DNA from: an uncultured Drancourtella sp.
GTDB taxonomy: Bacteria > Bacillota > Clostridia > Lachnospirales > Lachnospiraceae
NCBI GenBank assembly: GCA_937880845.1
Contig: CALFLL010000055.1
Coordinates: 1 to 64,000 of the forward strand
DNA length: 64,000 bases
Direction of reading: 5' to 3'
Shown here: positions 1 through 8,632 of the stretch, piece by piece
How positions within the stretch are numbered: position 1 is the first letter of the stretch
How the letters are laid out: the number at the start of each line of letters is the position of its first letter
Made by a program: the position numbers and the translations under genes
The notes under the pieces: model-generated
Database searches by the model: none
The model's input: only the letters and a program-made list of their open reading frames with translations
Told to the model about the DNA's origin: nothing

Positions 1-1107
1 CAAATGTTTCTCCCCACAGTTCTTTACTTGTGCTTTCCGGTATTGCAAGTAAATGAACATTTACAAACCAGGCATCCAGACACGGATATGTATCTACATT
101 ATTTCCATATTGTCTGCATATTTCATTGATATGCTCTGCTTCTGACTTCGGTGCTTTGCAGACTAAATCATAAGGATATTTTTCCGGTTCTGTTTCCCAG
201 ATGCCTCCGGAAACCGTCCAAATAAAATAGATAAATGCCATTCCGATCATCATTTGGATTGCTACGATATTAATATTGTCCGTCAAACGAGAATAAATAT
301 TGTTGAATATCAATGTTTTTTTGCAATATTGATCCGGATGCTTTCGTTTAAAGCGTTCCATAAAAAATCCGATTCCAAATAGCAGACAGCAAAAAAGTCC
401 TCCTGTACTGACTACCAGTAGCCCTATTGCCATACTTCCTTCTTCCGAATCCGTCACCATAGAAAAAAGCAGTGTAATTACTACGATACAGAGACCTGCA
501 AGTACAAAAAATCCACAAAATTTATTGATTTTCGGCTTTTCTTTGACTACATCCGCTTTCAGAAGAATGGATAAGTCCCTGTCATTCATATAGATGACCA
601 AAGCAACTACTACTCCGATAATCATAACAACCGACCATAAAAGCACTTTTAAATAAATATCTTTTACTTCAACGATTGAATAAATAATGCTTCCTTTTCC
701 TATTTTTGCAAGAATCCCTTTAAATCCTGCCACAATCAGATTACCTAAAACCAATCCTATCAAGATTGATAAAATCCAGCTGAATAAATATTCCAGTGCC
801 ACAAACAAGATAAACTGTCTTTTTTTATCCCAAGTATCAACAACATACTGTAATCTTTGGATCTGGTACGAATATAAAATTTTACGGAATACACCATGAT
901 ACATATGGCTGCAACAAAGACAACAACAACCGTCTGACCTAAAACATACCCGGCATTGCTGTCTATCCCGGCCACTTTGATTTCCTTTGTCAGTTCGCTC
1001 AAATACATAAACCCAAAAATCATGGCAACGGAAAAGACTGCACTTAAGAAAAATACTACGAAACTTTTGATATTGTATCGAAAACTTTTCCATGCTACAT
1101 GAAACAT
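1..1107 (-). pseudogene. FtsX/BceB-type ABC permease, frameshifted and cut by the window edge
   Basis: The first reading frame starts with MFHVAWKSF and contains two hydrophobic helices typical of the N-terminus of FtsX-family ABC permeases (MacB/BceB type). It breaks in a run of seven A (minus strand; T run 820-826 on plus). If one extra A is assumed, the reading frame continues smoothly to the window edge with more membrane helices, so the intact protein would be one permease. The start at 1107 is preceded by a purine-rich GAGAAAGAGAAC; an upstream ATG at 1149 overlaps the previous gene. The run could be a sequencing error, a real inactivating indel, or a slippery A-AAA-AAA site where a -1 shift restores the frame. 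No ATPase gene lies next to it in the window, although BceA-type ATPases usually do. The substrate cannot be told. Confidence 0.7.
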
Positions 1108-1138
1108 CACTTGTTCTCTCTTTCTCTCATTTATCTGA

Positions 1139-2053
1139 TTATTCTTCATTAAGACTTTGGCAATATGAAATCAGATTTTCCAACACCTTCTCATTAAGTC
1201 TTTGTACGGCCTGAATCGTCATGCCGGAAGAACGCTTTTGACACTTCACATGTGGATGTGCAAGGAGTGATTCATCACCAAGTCCCATCAAGGTGTCACA
1301 ATAATACCAAGTGTGTCCCTTTTCAAGCCAATGTTCCAAAGCTTTCTGGTCAAAACACGGGCTCAGTGCTGTATTAAAAAGTATTTTTTCATCACCTAAA
1401 GTTTCAAGCTCTGTTTCATACAAAAGTGTCACGTTTTTACTGAGGCAACTGCAGATCACATCACAGTTCTGCAAAAGTTCCGGAAGTTCCAGATACCGAT
1501 AACCTCTTTCCAACTCAATATCCCTCTTTCGTGTCCGACTAAAATAAGACACCTCCGCTCCAAAGGCTGAAAGACCTTTTGCAACTGCTTGCGCACTTGC
1601 TCCCATACCCAGCATCCCTACATGAACACCGGATAATTCAGATACCACTCCCAGAAGCGGTTCCTCCCCGTCACTTCCATGAAGTCTTGAAATTAATTCG
1701 GAAATTACATATTCAGCTACGCCTTCATCCCCATAATCACGAATTCCTGTAACGATCATGCCATGCTCTCTTGCATAGGCAATATCCACATTAGAACTTG
1801 ATTCTGAATACAGACTGCAGCACATACCTATATACCGAAGATTCGGACAAGCTGAGAGGATTTCTCTACCGACCGGCTTTGTATAACTTACAAAAATCGC
1901 ATCCGAATCCTGAATTCGTTCAATAATTTCCTGCGCAGTTTCTGGTTCTGTGTCGTAAAATATAACATCCTCACAATAATCTTTTAAAATTTCCCGTGTT
2001 TCCGGGAGAATAGATACCGGCTGAATTGCCGTCAGCTTTCTGATTGGTTTCAT
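1139..2053 (-). CDS. NAD-binding 2-hydroxyacid-dehydrogenase-like protein with degenerate catalytic residues
   Basis: A protein of 304 residues with the two-domain layout of D-isomer-specific 2-hydroxyacid dehydrogenases. A central Rossmann segment carries VGMLGMGASAQAV, followed by SRTRK, which would fit NADPH better than NADH. The start at 2053 was chosen over an upstream ATG at 2104 because AGGAGAG sits at the right distance. The family's active-site Arg lies in an NTARG-like motif and the His in a TPH-like motif near the C-terminus. Here these regions read NTALSPC and KRSSGMT, so both residues seem missing. It may be a divergent reductase or a binding protein. It is followed by the broken permease and preceded by the acetyltransferase, all on the same strand. 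Confidence 0.7.
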   Translation of the reverse strand: MKPIRKLTAIQPVSILPETREILKDYCEDVIFYDTEPETAQEIIERIQDSDAIFVSYTKPVGREILSACPNLRYIGMCCSLYSESSSNVDIAYAREHGMIVTGIRDYGDEGVAEYVISELISRLHGSDGEEPLLGVVSELSGVHVGMLGMGASAQAVAKGLSAFGAEVSYFSRTRKRDIELERGYRYLELPELLQNCDVICSCLSKNVTLLYETELETLGDEKILFNTALSPCFDQKALEHWLEKGHTWYYCDTLMGLGDESLLAHPHVKCQKRSSGMTIQAVQRLNEKVLENLISYCQSLNEE

Positions 2054-2153
2054 AATGTTTCTCTCCTGTTTCTTTTTTTCTTTAAATGTCCACAACAAGT
2101 ACATTATCCATGTATATGTATAATGTAGTGCTTTTTCAATATCTGATAAAAAT

Positions 2154-3374
2154 TTAGAAATAATCCGAAAAATATGGCTTTGTTGCTTTTATCATCATTT
2201 CCAGAGAATGTAACAGATAATAGTCCATCTCCAGATATTCATTATCGTAAAGATAAGTAGGACGTTTATAACCAAGCATCATGGTCGTAAGGGTGGAAAT
2301 ATCAAGTTCCACAAGATAGGATTCTTCATATTCTTCTACCTTTTCGCAAATTGCTTCTTCATCTTCAAAGTGCAGGTAAAATATACCTTCATTCCATTTA
2401 CATACCGGATCATGGACTTTGAAATAAAATTTTACATTTTCATCTTTAATCTGGAACGGATATTGTTCCATGAAACTTTCCACATCTACAATTCGTGCCA
2501 TGATATATGGCTGGATGGTTTCTTTGATTTCACTGTCATCAAACTGAAAGGCAATGGACTCTCCTGTGTAATTATATCCTCTCACTTCGGTTACCATGGA
2601 ATAATGGGCACTGATAAAATTCCAAATTCCGTTTTTGGCCTCTGAGTTCAAGTAAATCATTTCCTTGATATGCATAATTTCATCTTGGATATAATAGATA
2701 ACATATCCAAGGGGTTTTCCTTCTTTATTATAATAGGCAGCCGCCAACATATCTTCTTCATTGTCCCATCTCCAATATTCCTCCCATTCAAAATCTCCAC
2801 GGATCAATGCACCATGTTTTTGAAGGGAAAAATATTTGTAGATATTCTTGATATCCTCATGCCTGATATCTACCCGTTCAATCATTCCCTCTACCGTTTT
2901 TTTCTTTGGAAGCTGTGTATCTTTTATCGTAAAGGTCATCTGATCGGAAACAATCTCCCACCCCTGCTTACGATAGAGCGGAATGGAATAAGGATATAGA
3001 AACGAAATGGTAAGTCCATTATCCCGCATATATTCCAACCCTTTCTGAATCAGTGAATGGATCAATCCTCTTCCGGTATATTCAGGATAGGTAGTAACGC
3101 CTGTCAAACCTCCCATTTCAAAGATTTCTCCCTGGATATTCACCTCCATAGGATAAATCACAATCTGGCTTGCCAATTTATCTTTATAAAAATAACCAAG
3201 CACATAAGAAAAATCAAAAATCGGTTGTTTTGATTTTTTTATGTCTGATTCTGACCATCCTGACTCTTCAAGATCTTTTGAGGTGACCTGAAATGCATAT
3301 CTTAACAAAGCGTTAAACTCTTCGATGTCTTTTTGCTCTAATTTTTTGAACACAAAATTTTTATCCGGTGTCAT
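2154..3374 (-). CDS. GNAT acetyltransferase, Eis family
   Basis: A 406-residue protein with the architecture of Eis-type N-acetyltransferases. An N-terminal GNAT domain (about residues 1-150) has the acetyl-CoA loop region TTYPEYTGRGLIHSL, which fits the R/Q-x-x-G-x-G/A pattern. It is followed by a second GNAT-like domain and a C-terminal SCP2-like domain. Family members acetylate amines on antibiotics or proteins using acetyl-CoA in the cytoplasm; the real substrate here is unknown. The start is supported by GGGGAGAAAG eight bases upstream of ATG. It is transcribed away from the divergent HSDH-like gene at 3528. Confidence 0.85.
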   Translation of the reverse strand: MTPDKNFVFKKLEQKDIEEFNALLRYAFQVTSKDLEESGWSESDIKKSKQPIFDFSYVLGYFYKDKLASQIVIYPMEVNIQGEIFEMGGLTGVTTYPEYTGRGLIHSLIQKGLEYMRDNGLTISFLYPYSIPLYRKQGWEIVSDQMTFTIKDTQLPKKKTVEGMIERVDIRHEDIKNIYKYFSLQKHGALIRGDFEWEEYWRWDNEEDMLAAAYYNKEGKPLGYVIYYIQDEIMHIKEMIYLNSEAKNGIWNFISAHYSMVTEVRGYNYTGESIAFQFDDSEIKETIQPYIMARIVDVESFMEQYPFQIKDENVKFYFKVHDPVCKWNEGIFYLHFEDEEAICEKVEEYEESYLVELDISTLTTMMLGYKRPTYLYDNEYLEMDYYLLHSLEMMIKATKPYFSDYF

Positions 3375-3465
3375 TGTGACTTTCTCCCCTTAATACTACA
3401 TTTTATAATACAGTATTTTAACATTGAATGTTTTAACTGACAACAATTCTTCTAAAAAAGAGAAC

Positions 3466-3493
3466 TTGTAAGCTTTCTTTTTTGAGATATAAT
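3466..3493 (+). promoter_or_regulatory. Sigma-A-type promoter of the HSDH-like gene
   Basis: TTGTAA (3466-3471) and TATAAT (3488-3493) are separated by 16 bases, and an AAAGGAG ribosome-binding site sits just before the ATG at 3528. This gives a short leader of roughly 28 bases with no obvious structure, so the gene is likely transcribed alone. Confidence 0.7.
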
Positions 3494-3527
3494 ATAATTA
3501 AAACCAAATATAGAAAGGAGATCATTT

Positions 3528-4325
3528 ATGAGATTAAAAGACAAAGTAGCTATTGTAACGGCATCTACAAGAGGTATTGGTGCCGCTATTGCGGAAACAC
3601 TGGCTCATGAAGGAGCTAAAGTATATTTGGCCGCCCGTAATGCCGATCGTGCTCAGACTATCATTGACCGCTTATCCAAAGAGGGCTGTTCTGTTTCTTA
3701 TGTATATAACGATGCATCTAAACAAGAAACTTACAAAAGTATGATTGAAGAAACAGTAAAGAAGGAAGGAAAGATTGATATTCTGGTTAATAACTTTGGC
3801 ACTTCTGATCCTTCCAAAGATTTAGATATTAAATCTACGGAATATGATGAATTTCTAAAAACATTAAACTTAAATATCGGAAGCGTATTTCTTGCTTCAC
3901 AAGCCGCTATTCCATATATGGCACAAAACGGAGGAGGAAGCATTGTTAATATCTCTTCTGTAGGCGGCTCTATTCCCGATATTTCTCAGATTGGATATGG
4001 CACCAGCAAAGCTGCCATTAATTACCTCACAAAACTAATTGCTACTCAAGCCGCAAGAGATAATATTCGATGCAATGCTGTTCTTCCCGGTATGACTGCA
4101 ACCGATGCTGTTATGCAGAATTTGACCCAGGATTTCCAGAATTTCTTTTTGAAGCACACGCCGCTCAAACGAATGGGAACACCGGATAATATCGCACAGG
4201 CTGTTTTATATTTTGCAAGTGATGAATCTTCCTTTACAACCGGACAGATTATGGAAGTTTCCGGGGGATTTGGAATGCCGACTCCGATTTTTGGAGATAT
4301 GATAGAGATGAAACAAAAAAGATAA
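3528..4325 (+). CDS. hdhA: 7-alpha-hydroxysteroid-dehydrogenase-like SDR
   Basis: A 265-residue classical short-chain dehydrogenase/reductase. The N-terminal nucleotide loop TASTRGIG (residues 11-18) and Arg37 after beta-2 suggest NADP(H). The catalytic set is Ser144, Tyr157 and Lys161 (Y-x3-K). Stretches such as DILVNNFGT, NISSVGGSIPDIS and RCNAVLPG match, from memory, clostridial 7-alpha-hydroxysteroid dehydrogenases, which reversibly oxidise the 7-alpha-hydroxyl of cholate or chenodeoxycholate. The sequence is much closer to these than to FabG. Substrate specificity is inferred from resemblance only. It has its own promoter, is monocistronic and ends before two hairpins shared with the convergent polyamine operon. 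Confidence 0.75.
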   Translation: MRLKDKVAIVTASTRGIGAAIAETLAHEGAKVYLAARNADRAQTIIDRLSKEGCSVSYVYNDASKQETYKSMIEETVKKEGKIDILVNNFGTSDPSKDLDIKSTEYDEFLKTLNLNIGSVFLASQAAIPYMAQNGGGSIVNISSVGGSIPDISQIGYGTSKAAINYLTKLIATQAARDNIRCNAVLPGMTATDAVMQNLTQDFQNFFLKHTPLKRMGTPDNIAQAVLYFASDESSFTTGQIMEVSGGFGMPTPIFGDMIEMKQKR

Positions 4326-4367
4326 AAATTAAAAAAACTGATAAAAGTCTATGACTTCAAACAGCAA

Positions 4368-4402
4368 AATCGCCAGAGCAGGTATTTCCGGTTCTGGCGA
4401 TT
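4368..4402 (+). terminator. Hairpin downstream of the HSDH-like gene
   Basis: A perfect 10-bp inverted repeat (AATCGCCAGA with TCTGGCGATT) with a 15-base loop, 42 bases after the stop codon. It is followed by GAATTTTGG rather than a clean T run, so it may be a weak terminator or an mRNA 3'-end stabiliser. Confidence 0.5.
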
Positions 4403-4513
4403 GAATTTTGGGGATCTTTTTATGATTTTGTATCTTGTTTGTAATTTTGTAGAAAACGTACAACTCCTGATATGTTAAAAGTATCACTCATACTATAACA
4501 TTAATAGTGTTTT

Positions 4514-4547
4514 AAAAAGGAACCCTATTTTGTTAGGTTCCTTTTTT
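4514..4547. terminator. Bidirectional intrinsic terminator between the HSDH-like gene and nspC
   Basis: AAAAAGGAACC pairs with GGTTCCTTTTTT around a loop of about 11 bases. A run of T follows on each strand, so it can end both the plus-strand HSDH-like transcript and the minus-strand polyamine operon, whose last stop codon is at 4551. Confidence 0.85.
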
Positions 4548-4550
4548 CCT

Positions 4551-5729
4551 TTATTTTTCTGTTCCCAATCTCATTTTAAAATCGCGATATCCAAAATCCG
4601 TAAGTGGTTTCATCTCACCATTGCTTTCCATCTTCCAGATATTTGGCAACGCCATTCCGTTAAACGTATTATTTTTACATGTGGTATAGATTGCCATATC
4701 ACCAAAGACCAAAATCTGTTCTTCTTTCAAAGGTTCTGAGAAATGATACTCTCCGATTATGTCCCCCGAAAGGCAAGTAGGGCCTGCCAGGCAATAGATA
4801 TGGCCACCCTCGTTTTCATCACAGCTGTTAAAAAGCGGTGGCCTATATGGCATTTCAATCACGTCCGGCATATGGCAGGCCGCACTTACATCAAGAATGC
4901 CGATTTTTGTTTCACCGTTTCTTACAATATCCAAAACACGGGTTACCATATACCCTGCATTCAATGCAATAGCTTCTCCCGGTTCCAGATAAACTTCCAC
5001 ATTCCATTTTTTCTGCACAGCAAGGATCAGACATTCCAGACAGGAAATATCGTAATCCGGTTTGGTAATATGATGTCCTCCCCCCATATTAATCCACTTC
5101 ATATCAGGAAGAATATCTCCAAATTTCTCTTCTACTGCTTTTAAAGTAATTTCCAGGGCGTCTGCGTTTTGTTCACATAATGTGTGGAAATGGATTCCGT
5201 CCAAAATAGAAACCATCTCTTCTGTCATTTCTTCATCCCATATTTCCCTTGTCGTTCCCAGTCTGCTTCCAGGGGCACAAGGATTATAAATATCATGTCC
5301 TTCCTGTGTCGAGCATTGTGGATTGATTCGGATTCCGATACTCTTTCCTCTGTCCTTTGCCATTTTCCCGAATTTTTTCAGCTGATTTGGAGAATTAAAT
5401 ACAATGTGATCCGCATAATCAAGAAGTTCTTCAAACTCTTTTTCTTTATATGCCGCACAAAATACATGGACTTCTTTCCCTTTCATTTCTTCATAACCAA
5501 GTCTGGCCTCATAAAGGCCGCTAGCCTCTGTCCCGGAAAGATACTCTGACAAAATCGGATAAAAATCAAAATTGGAAAAGGCTTTTTGCGCCAGAAGAAT
5601 CTTACAACCTGTGTGTTCCATGACTGTCTTTAAGATTTCGCCATTTTCCCGAAGCCGCTTCTCATCAATGACATAGCAAGGTGTCGGAAGCTTGGAAAAT
5701 TTCTGCTGCATCTGTTTTATCTTTTTCAT
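4551..5729 (-). CDS. nspC: Carboxynorspermidine/carboxyspermidine decarboxylase
   Basis: A 392-residue fold-III PLP-dependent decarboxylase. The PLP lysine lies in LLAQKAFSNF near residue 49, and the glycine-rich phosphate site is NMGGGHH. Length and motifs fit NspC, which removes CO2 from carboxynorspermidine or carboxyspermidine to give the triamine. The start codon overlaps the stop of the upstream dehydrogenase (TAATG), so the two are translationally coupled. In this family the related enzyme that decarboxylates carboxyaminopropylagmatine looks similar, and sequence reading alone cannot separate them. It is the last gene of the six-gene polyamine operon and ends four bases from a strong terminator. 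Confidence 0.9.
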   Translation of the reverse strand: MKKIKQMQQKFSKLPTPCYVIDEKRLRENGEILKTVMEHTGCKILLAQKAFSNFDFYPILSEYLSGTEASGLYEARLGYEEMKGKEVHVFCAAYKEKEFEELLDYADHIVFNSPNQLKKFGKMAKDRGKSIGIRINPQCSTQEGHDIYNPCAPGSRLGTTREIWDEEMTEEMVSILDGIHFHTLCEQNADALEITLKAVEEKFGDILPDMKWINMGGGHHITKPDYDISCLECLILAVQKKWNVEVYLEPGEAIALNAGYMVTRVLDIVRNGETKIGILDVSAACHMPDVIEMPYRPPLFNSCDENEGGHIYCLAGPTCLSGDIIGEYHFSEPLKEEQILVFGDMAIYTTCKNNTFNGMALPNIWKMESNGEMKPLTDFGYRDFKMRLGTEK

Positions 5730-6988
5730 TAGTCCACCAAAACAGGATCAAAAGATTCACTACGCGGTAATCCATATCTGTCCAGAGCTTCCAAAAACGG
5801 ATCAGGATCAAACTCTTCTACTGTATGTACGCCTTTTTCCTTCCATTTTCCGGTTAACAACATCATCGCGCCACACATTGCCGGAACCCCTGTTGTATAG
5901 CTGACTGCCTGACTTCCCACTTCTTCATAACATTTCTGATGATCGCAGATATTGTAAATATAGTAGCTTTTTTCTTTTCCGTCTTTCTTTCCTGTAAAGA
6001 TACAGCCGATATTTGTCTTTCCATGTGTACGTGCCCCAAGACTTGCCGGATCCGGTAATAATGCTTTTAAAAACTTGATCGGTACGATTTCCTGTCCTTC
6101 AAACTGCACAGGAGCCGTGGAAAGCATTCCTACATTTTCCAGACATTTCATATGGGTCAGATAACTTTGTCCGAATGTCATAAAAAAACGAATTCTCTTC
6201 ACTTCCGGAATATTTTCTGCCAGTGATTCGATTTCTTCGTGGTGAAGCAGATACATATCTTTTTGTCCCACACAGTCAAAATCATATTCTCTTTTGATGC
6301 TCATTGCCGGAATTTCAACCCAGTGTCCATCCTCCCAGTAACTTCCCGGTGCGGATACTTCCCGTAAATTTACTTCCGGATTAAAGTTCGTTGCAAACGG
6401 GTAACCATGGTCTCCGCCGTTACAGTCCAAAATATCGATGGTATCGATCGTATCAAATTCATGTTTCTTTGCATATGCACAATAAGCCTGTGTCACACCC
6501 GGATCAAAACCGCATCCCAATAATGCTGTCAATCCTGCCTTTTCAAATTTTTCACGATATGCCCACTGCCAACTGTAATCAAAATATGCGGAAAATCCTT
6601 TTTCTTTACAACGTTTTTCATAAATTTCTTTCCACTTCGGATTTTCTGTGTCTTCCGGCTCATAGTTTGCAGTGTCCATATAGTTCACTCCGCAGCTTAA
6701 ACAAGCGTCCATAATTGTCAAGTTCTGGTATGGCAATGCCACATTCATTACAAGATCCGGTTCATAGTCTTTAATCAGTTCAATAACCTGTTTTACATCA
6801 TCAGCGTCAACTTGTGATGTTGTGATTTTTGTTTTTGTTTTTCCTTCTAATTCTTTCGCAACCTGATCACATTTTTCTTTTGTTCTGCTTGCAATACAAA
6901 TTTCAGTGAATACTTCACTTACCTGACAGCATTTTTTTATTGCAACTGATGCAACTCCTCCACAACCGATAATTAATACTCTGCTCAT
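5729..6988 (-). CDS. Carboxynorspermidine-synthase-like dehydrogenase (saccharopine dehydrogenase family)
   Basis: A 419-residue protein starting MSRVLIIGCGGVASVA, a Rossmann loop of the saccharopine dehydrogenase family. Enzymes of this branch (CANSDH/CASDH) reductively condense L-aspartate beta-semialdehyde with a diamine, using NADPH, to give the carboxylated polyamine that the downstream nspC product decarboxylates. A lysine-pathway role is possible in principle, but the coupled nspC argues for polyamines. A strong AAAAAGGAGG site precedes the ATG. The amine acceptor could be putrescine or agmatine, because the operon encodes both an arginine-type decarboxylase and a ureohydrolase. Confidence 0.88.
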   Translation of the reverse strand: MSRVLIIGCGGVASVAIKKCCQVSEVFTEICIASRTKEKCDQVAKELEGKTKTKITTSQVDADDVKQVIELIKDYEPDLVMNVALPYQNLTIMDACLSCGVNYMDTANYEPEDTENPKWKEIYEKRCKEKGFSAYFDYSWQWAYREKFEKAGLTALLGCGFDPGVTQAYCAYAKKHEFDTIDTIDILDCNGGDHGYPFATNFNPEVNLREVSAPGSYWEDGHWVEIPAMSIKREYDFDCVGQKDMYLLHHEEIESLAENIPEVKRIRFFMTFGQSYLTHMKCLENVGMLSTAPVQFEGQEIVPIKFLKALLPDPASLGARTHGKTNIGCIFTGKKDGKEKSYYIYNICDHQKCYEEVGSQAVSYTTGVPAMCGAMMLLTGKWKEKGVHTVEEFDPDPFLEALDRYGLPRSESFDPVLVD

Positions 6989-7020
6989 TTTTTCCTCCTT
7001 TTTCTTCCTTTCATTTTCTA

Positions 7021-7752
7021 TTAGTAATTTCCGACAAGTGTTCCCGGTTTTCCGGAAAAACTGGAAAGAACCTCCAATTCAATTCCGTGCTTTTTTGCAA
7101 GTGATACCGAACGATCGTGCAGTACCTGTGCCCCTTGCGATGCCATTCTTAACATATCATCATACGAAATTTCATCTAATTTTTTTGCATTTGTTTCTTT
7201 TCTCGGATCTGCAGTATAGACTCCATCAACATCGGTATAAATCTGGCACAAATCTGCTTTCAGTGCAACAGCCAGTGCAACAGCCGTTGTATCGGAACCT
7301 CCTCTTCCAAGTGTAGTGATATTCCCATAACAGTCGATTCCCTGAAAGCCTGCAACAAGGACAATCCGGTGTTTCGCAATTTCTTTTCGAATCCCACTCC
7401 CTTCGATTCTTTGAATACGGGCAGAAGAATGTTTTGAATCTGTTCGTATCCCAGCCTGCCACCCTGTCAGACTGATTGCCGGATAATGCATCCTCTCCAA
7501 GCACATTGCTGCCAGTGCGATCGAAATCTGTTCTCCTGTCGAAAGCAGCATATCCATTTCTCTTTTGGATGAATCCGGATTGATCTCACACGCTTTTTTC
7601 AACAAATCATCTGTTGTATCTCCCTGGGCAGATAAAACAACTACCACATCATTTCCCTCATCGTATGTTTTGGCAATAATATTACAGATTTTCTGGATTC
7701 TTTCGGCATTTGCGACCGAACTTCCACCAAACTTTTGAACAATCAATGCCAT
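7021..7752 (-). CDS. Catalytic-domain-only aspartokinase
   Basis: A 243-residue amino-acid-kinase domain. It has the N-terminal KFGGSSVAN signature, GRGGSDTTAVALA, and the DVDGVYTADPR motif of aspartokinases. It ends at GKPGTLVGNY, where usual aspartokinases (about 400 residues or more) continue into two ACT domains that bind lysine or threonine. No ACT domain is present and the stop is followed directly by the next gene of the operon. The reaction, ATP-dependent phosphorylation of aspartate, is the first step to aspartate semialdehyde. That compound is the aminopropyl precursor for the downstream dehydrogenase, so this copy probably supplies the polyamine route without lysine or threonine feedback. 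An AAAGGAGAGAGG site precedes the start. Confidence 0.9.
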   Translation of the reverse strand: MALIVQKFGGSSVANAERIQKICNIIAKTYDEGNDVVVVLSAQGDTTDDLLKKACEINPDSSKREMDMLLSTGEQISIALAAMCLERMHYPAISLTGWQAGIRTDSKHSSARIQRIEGSGIRKEIAKHRIVLVAGFQGIDCYGNITTLGRGGSDTTAVALAVALKADLCQIYTDVDGVYTADPRKETNAKKLDEISYDDMLRMASQGAQVLHDRSVSLAKKHGIELEVLSSFSGKPGTLVGNY

Positions 7753-7767
7753 TTTTCCTCTCTCCTT

Positions 7768-8628
7768 TTATGCCTGTTTCCTTAAAGATAATAATAATTC
7801 ACGTAAAGTTTTACACGCAACAGCCGTAGACGCCCCGCTTGCATCCAGCATCGGTGCAAGTTCATTGATATCTGCTCCTACAACATTCGTCTGGCTGACA
7901 AGCAGGATTGCATTCAGAAGCTGACAAAAGCTGACTCCTCCTGCTTCCGGTGTCCCTGTTCCCGGAAAAACAGATGGGTCCAGGCAATCCAGATCAATCG
8001 TAAAGTAGACCGGGGCATTGGATTCTTTTAGCCGGCTGACTGTTTCTTCTAATCCTTCAAACGTAAACGGGTGAAAATTATTGTGTATTTTTCCGAAAGC
8101 GAACTCTTCTTTTTCCCCGCTTCGTATGGCAAACTGGTGAATCTTTCCGTCACCTACCAATTCATGACATCTTTTTATCACACAGGCGTGACTGAGCCGC
8201 TCTCCAAGATAGTCATTTCTTAAGTCTGTATGGGCATCAAAATGAATGATATGAAGATTCGTATATTTTTTTAAAACAGACCGTACCGCCCCTAATGTTA
8301 CTAGATGTTCTCCTCCGAGAAGAATCGGCAGTTTGCCATCTTTTAAGATCTGTTCTGTACATTGTTCAATCTCATTTAAAGCATCTTCCGGATTTCCGAA
8401 ACACAGTTCCAGATCACCGGCGTCAAATACCAATGCATCAGTAAGATCCTTATCTTGATATGGGCTGTACGTTTCCAGTCCGAAACTTTCATGTCTCATG
8501 GCTGAAGAACCAAATCTGGCTCCCGGGCGAAAACTGGTCGTAGAATCAAACGGGGCTCCAAATACTACGATTTCTGCCTCGTCGTAGCTGCAATCACACC
8601 CGATAAACGTTTCTATATTTCTTTCCAT
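7768..8628 (-). CDS. speB: Agmatinase-family ureohydrolase
   Basis: A 286-residue binuclear-manganese ureohydrolase. The metal-site motifs are all present: GGEHLVTLG, HFDAHTDLR and TIDLDCLDPS. Agmatinase splits agmatine into putrescine and urea; relatives act on aminopropylagmatine to give spermidine. The start at 8628 (MERNIETF) is used because the longer frame overlaps the end of speE without its own site, and AAGGAGG lies within the last codons of speE. The distance from speE's stop is only four bases. It follows the arginine-type decarboxylase and speE in the operon, so its product should feed the last two genes. Confidence 0.9.
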   Translation of the reverse strand: MERNIETFIGCDCSYDEAEIVVFGAPFDSTTSFRPGARFGSSAMRHESFGLETYSPYQDKDLTDALVFDAGDLELCFGNPEDALNEIEQCTEQILKDGKLPILLGGEHLVTLGAVRSVLKKYTNLHIIHFDAHTDLRNDYLGERLSHACVIKRCHELVGDGKIHQFAIRSGEKEEFAFGKIHNNFHPFTFEGLEETVSRLKESNAPVYFTIDLDCLDPSVFPGTGTPEAGGVSFCQLLNAILLVSQTNVVGADINELAPMLDASGASTAVACKTLRELLLSLRKQA

Positions 8629-8632
8629 TACT

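Noticed and set aside
7226..7504. Alternative minus-strand frame of 92 residues in the aspartokinase gene
   Set aside because: It is a shadow frame inside a clearly coding gene with all family motifs.
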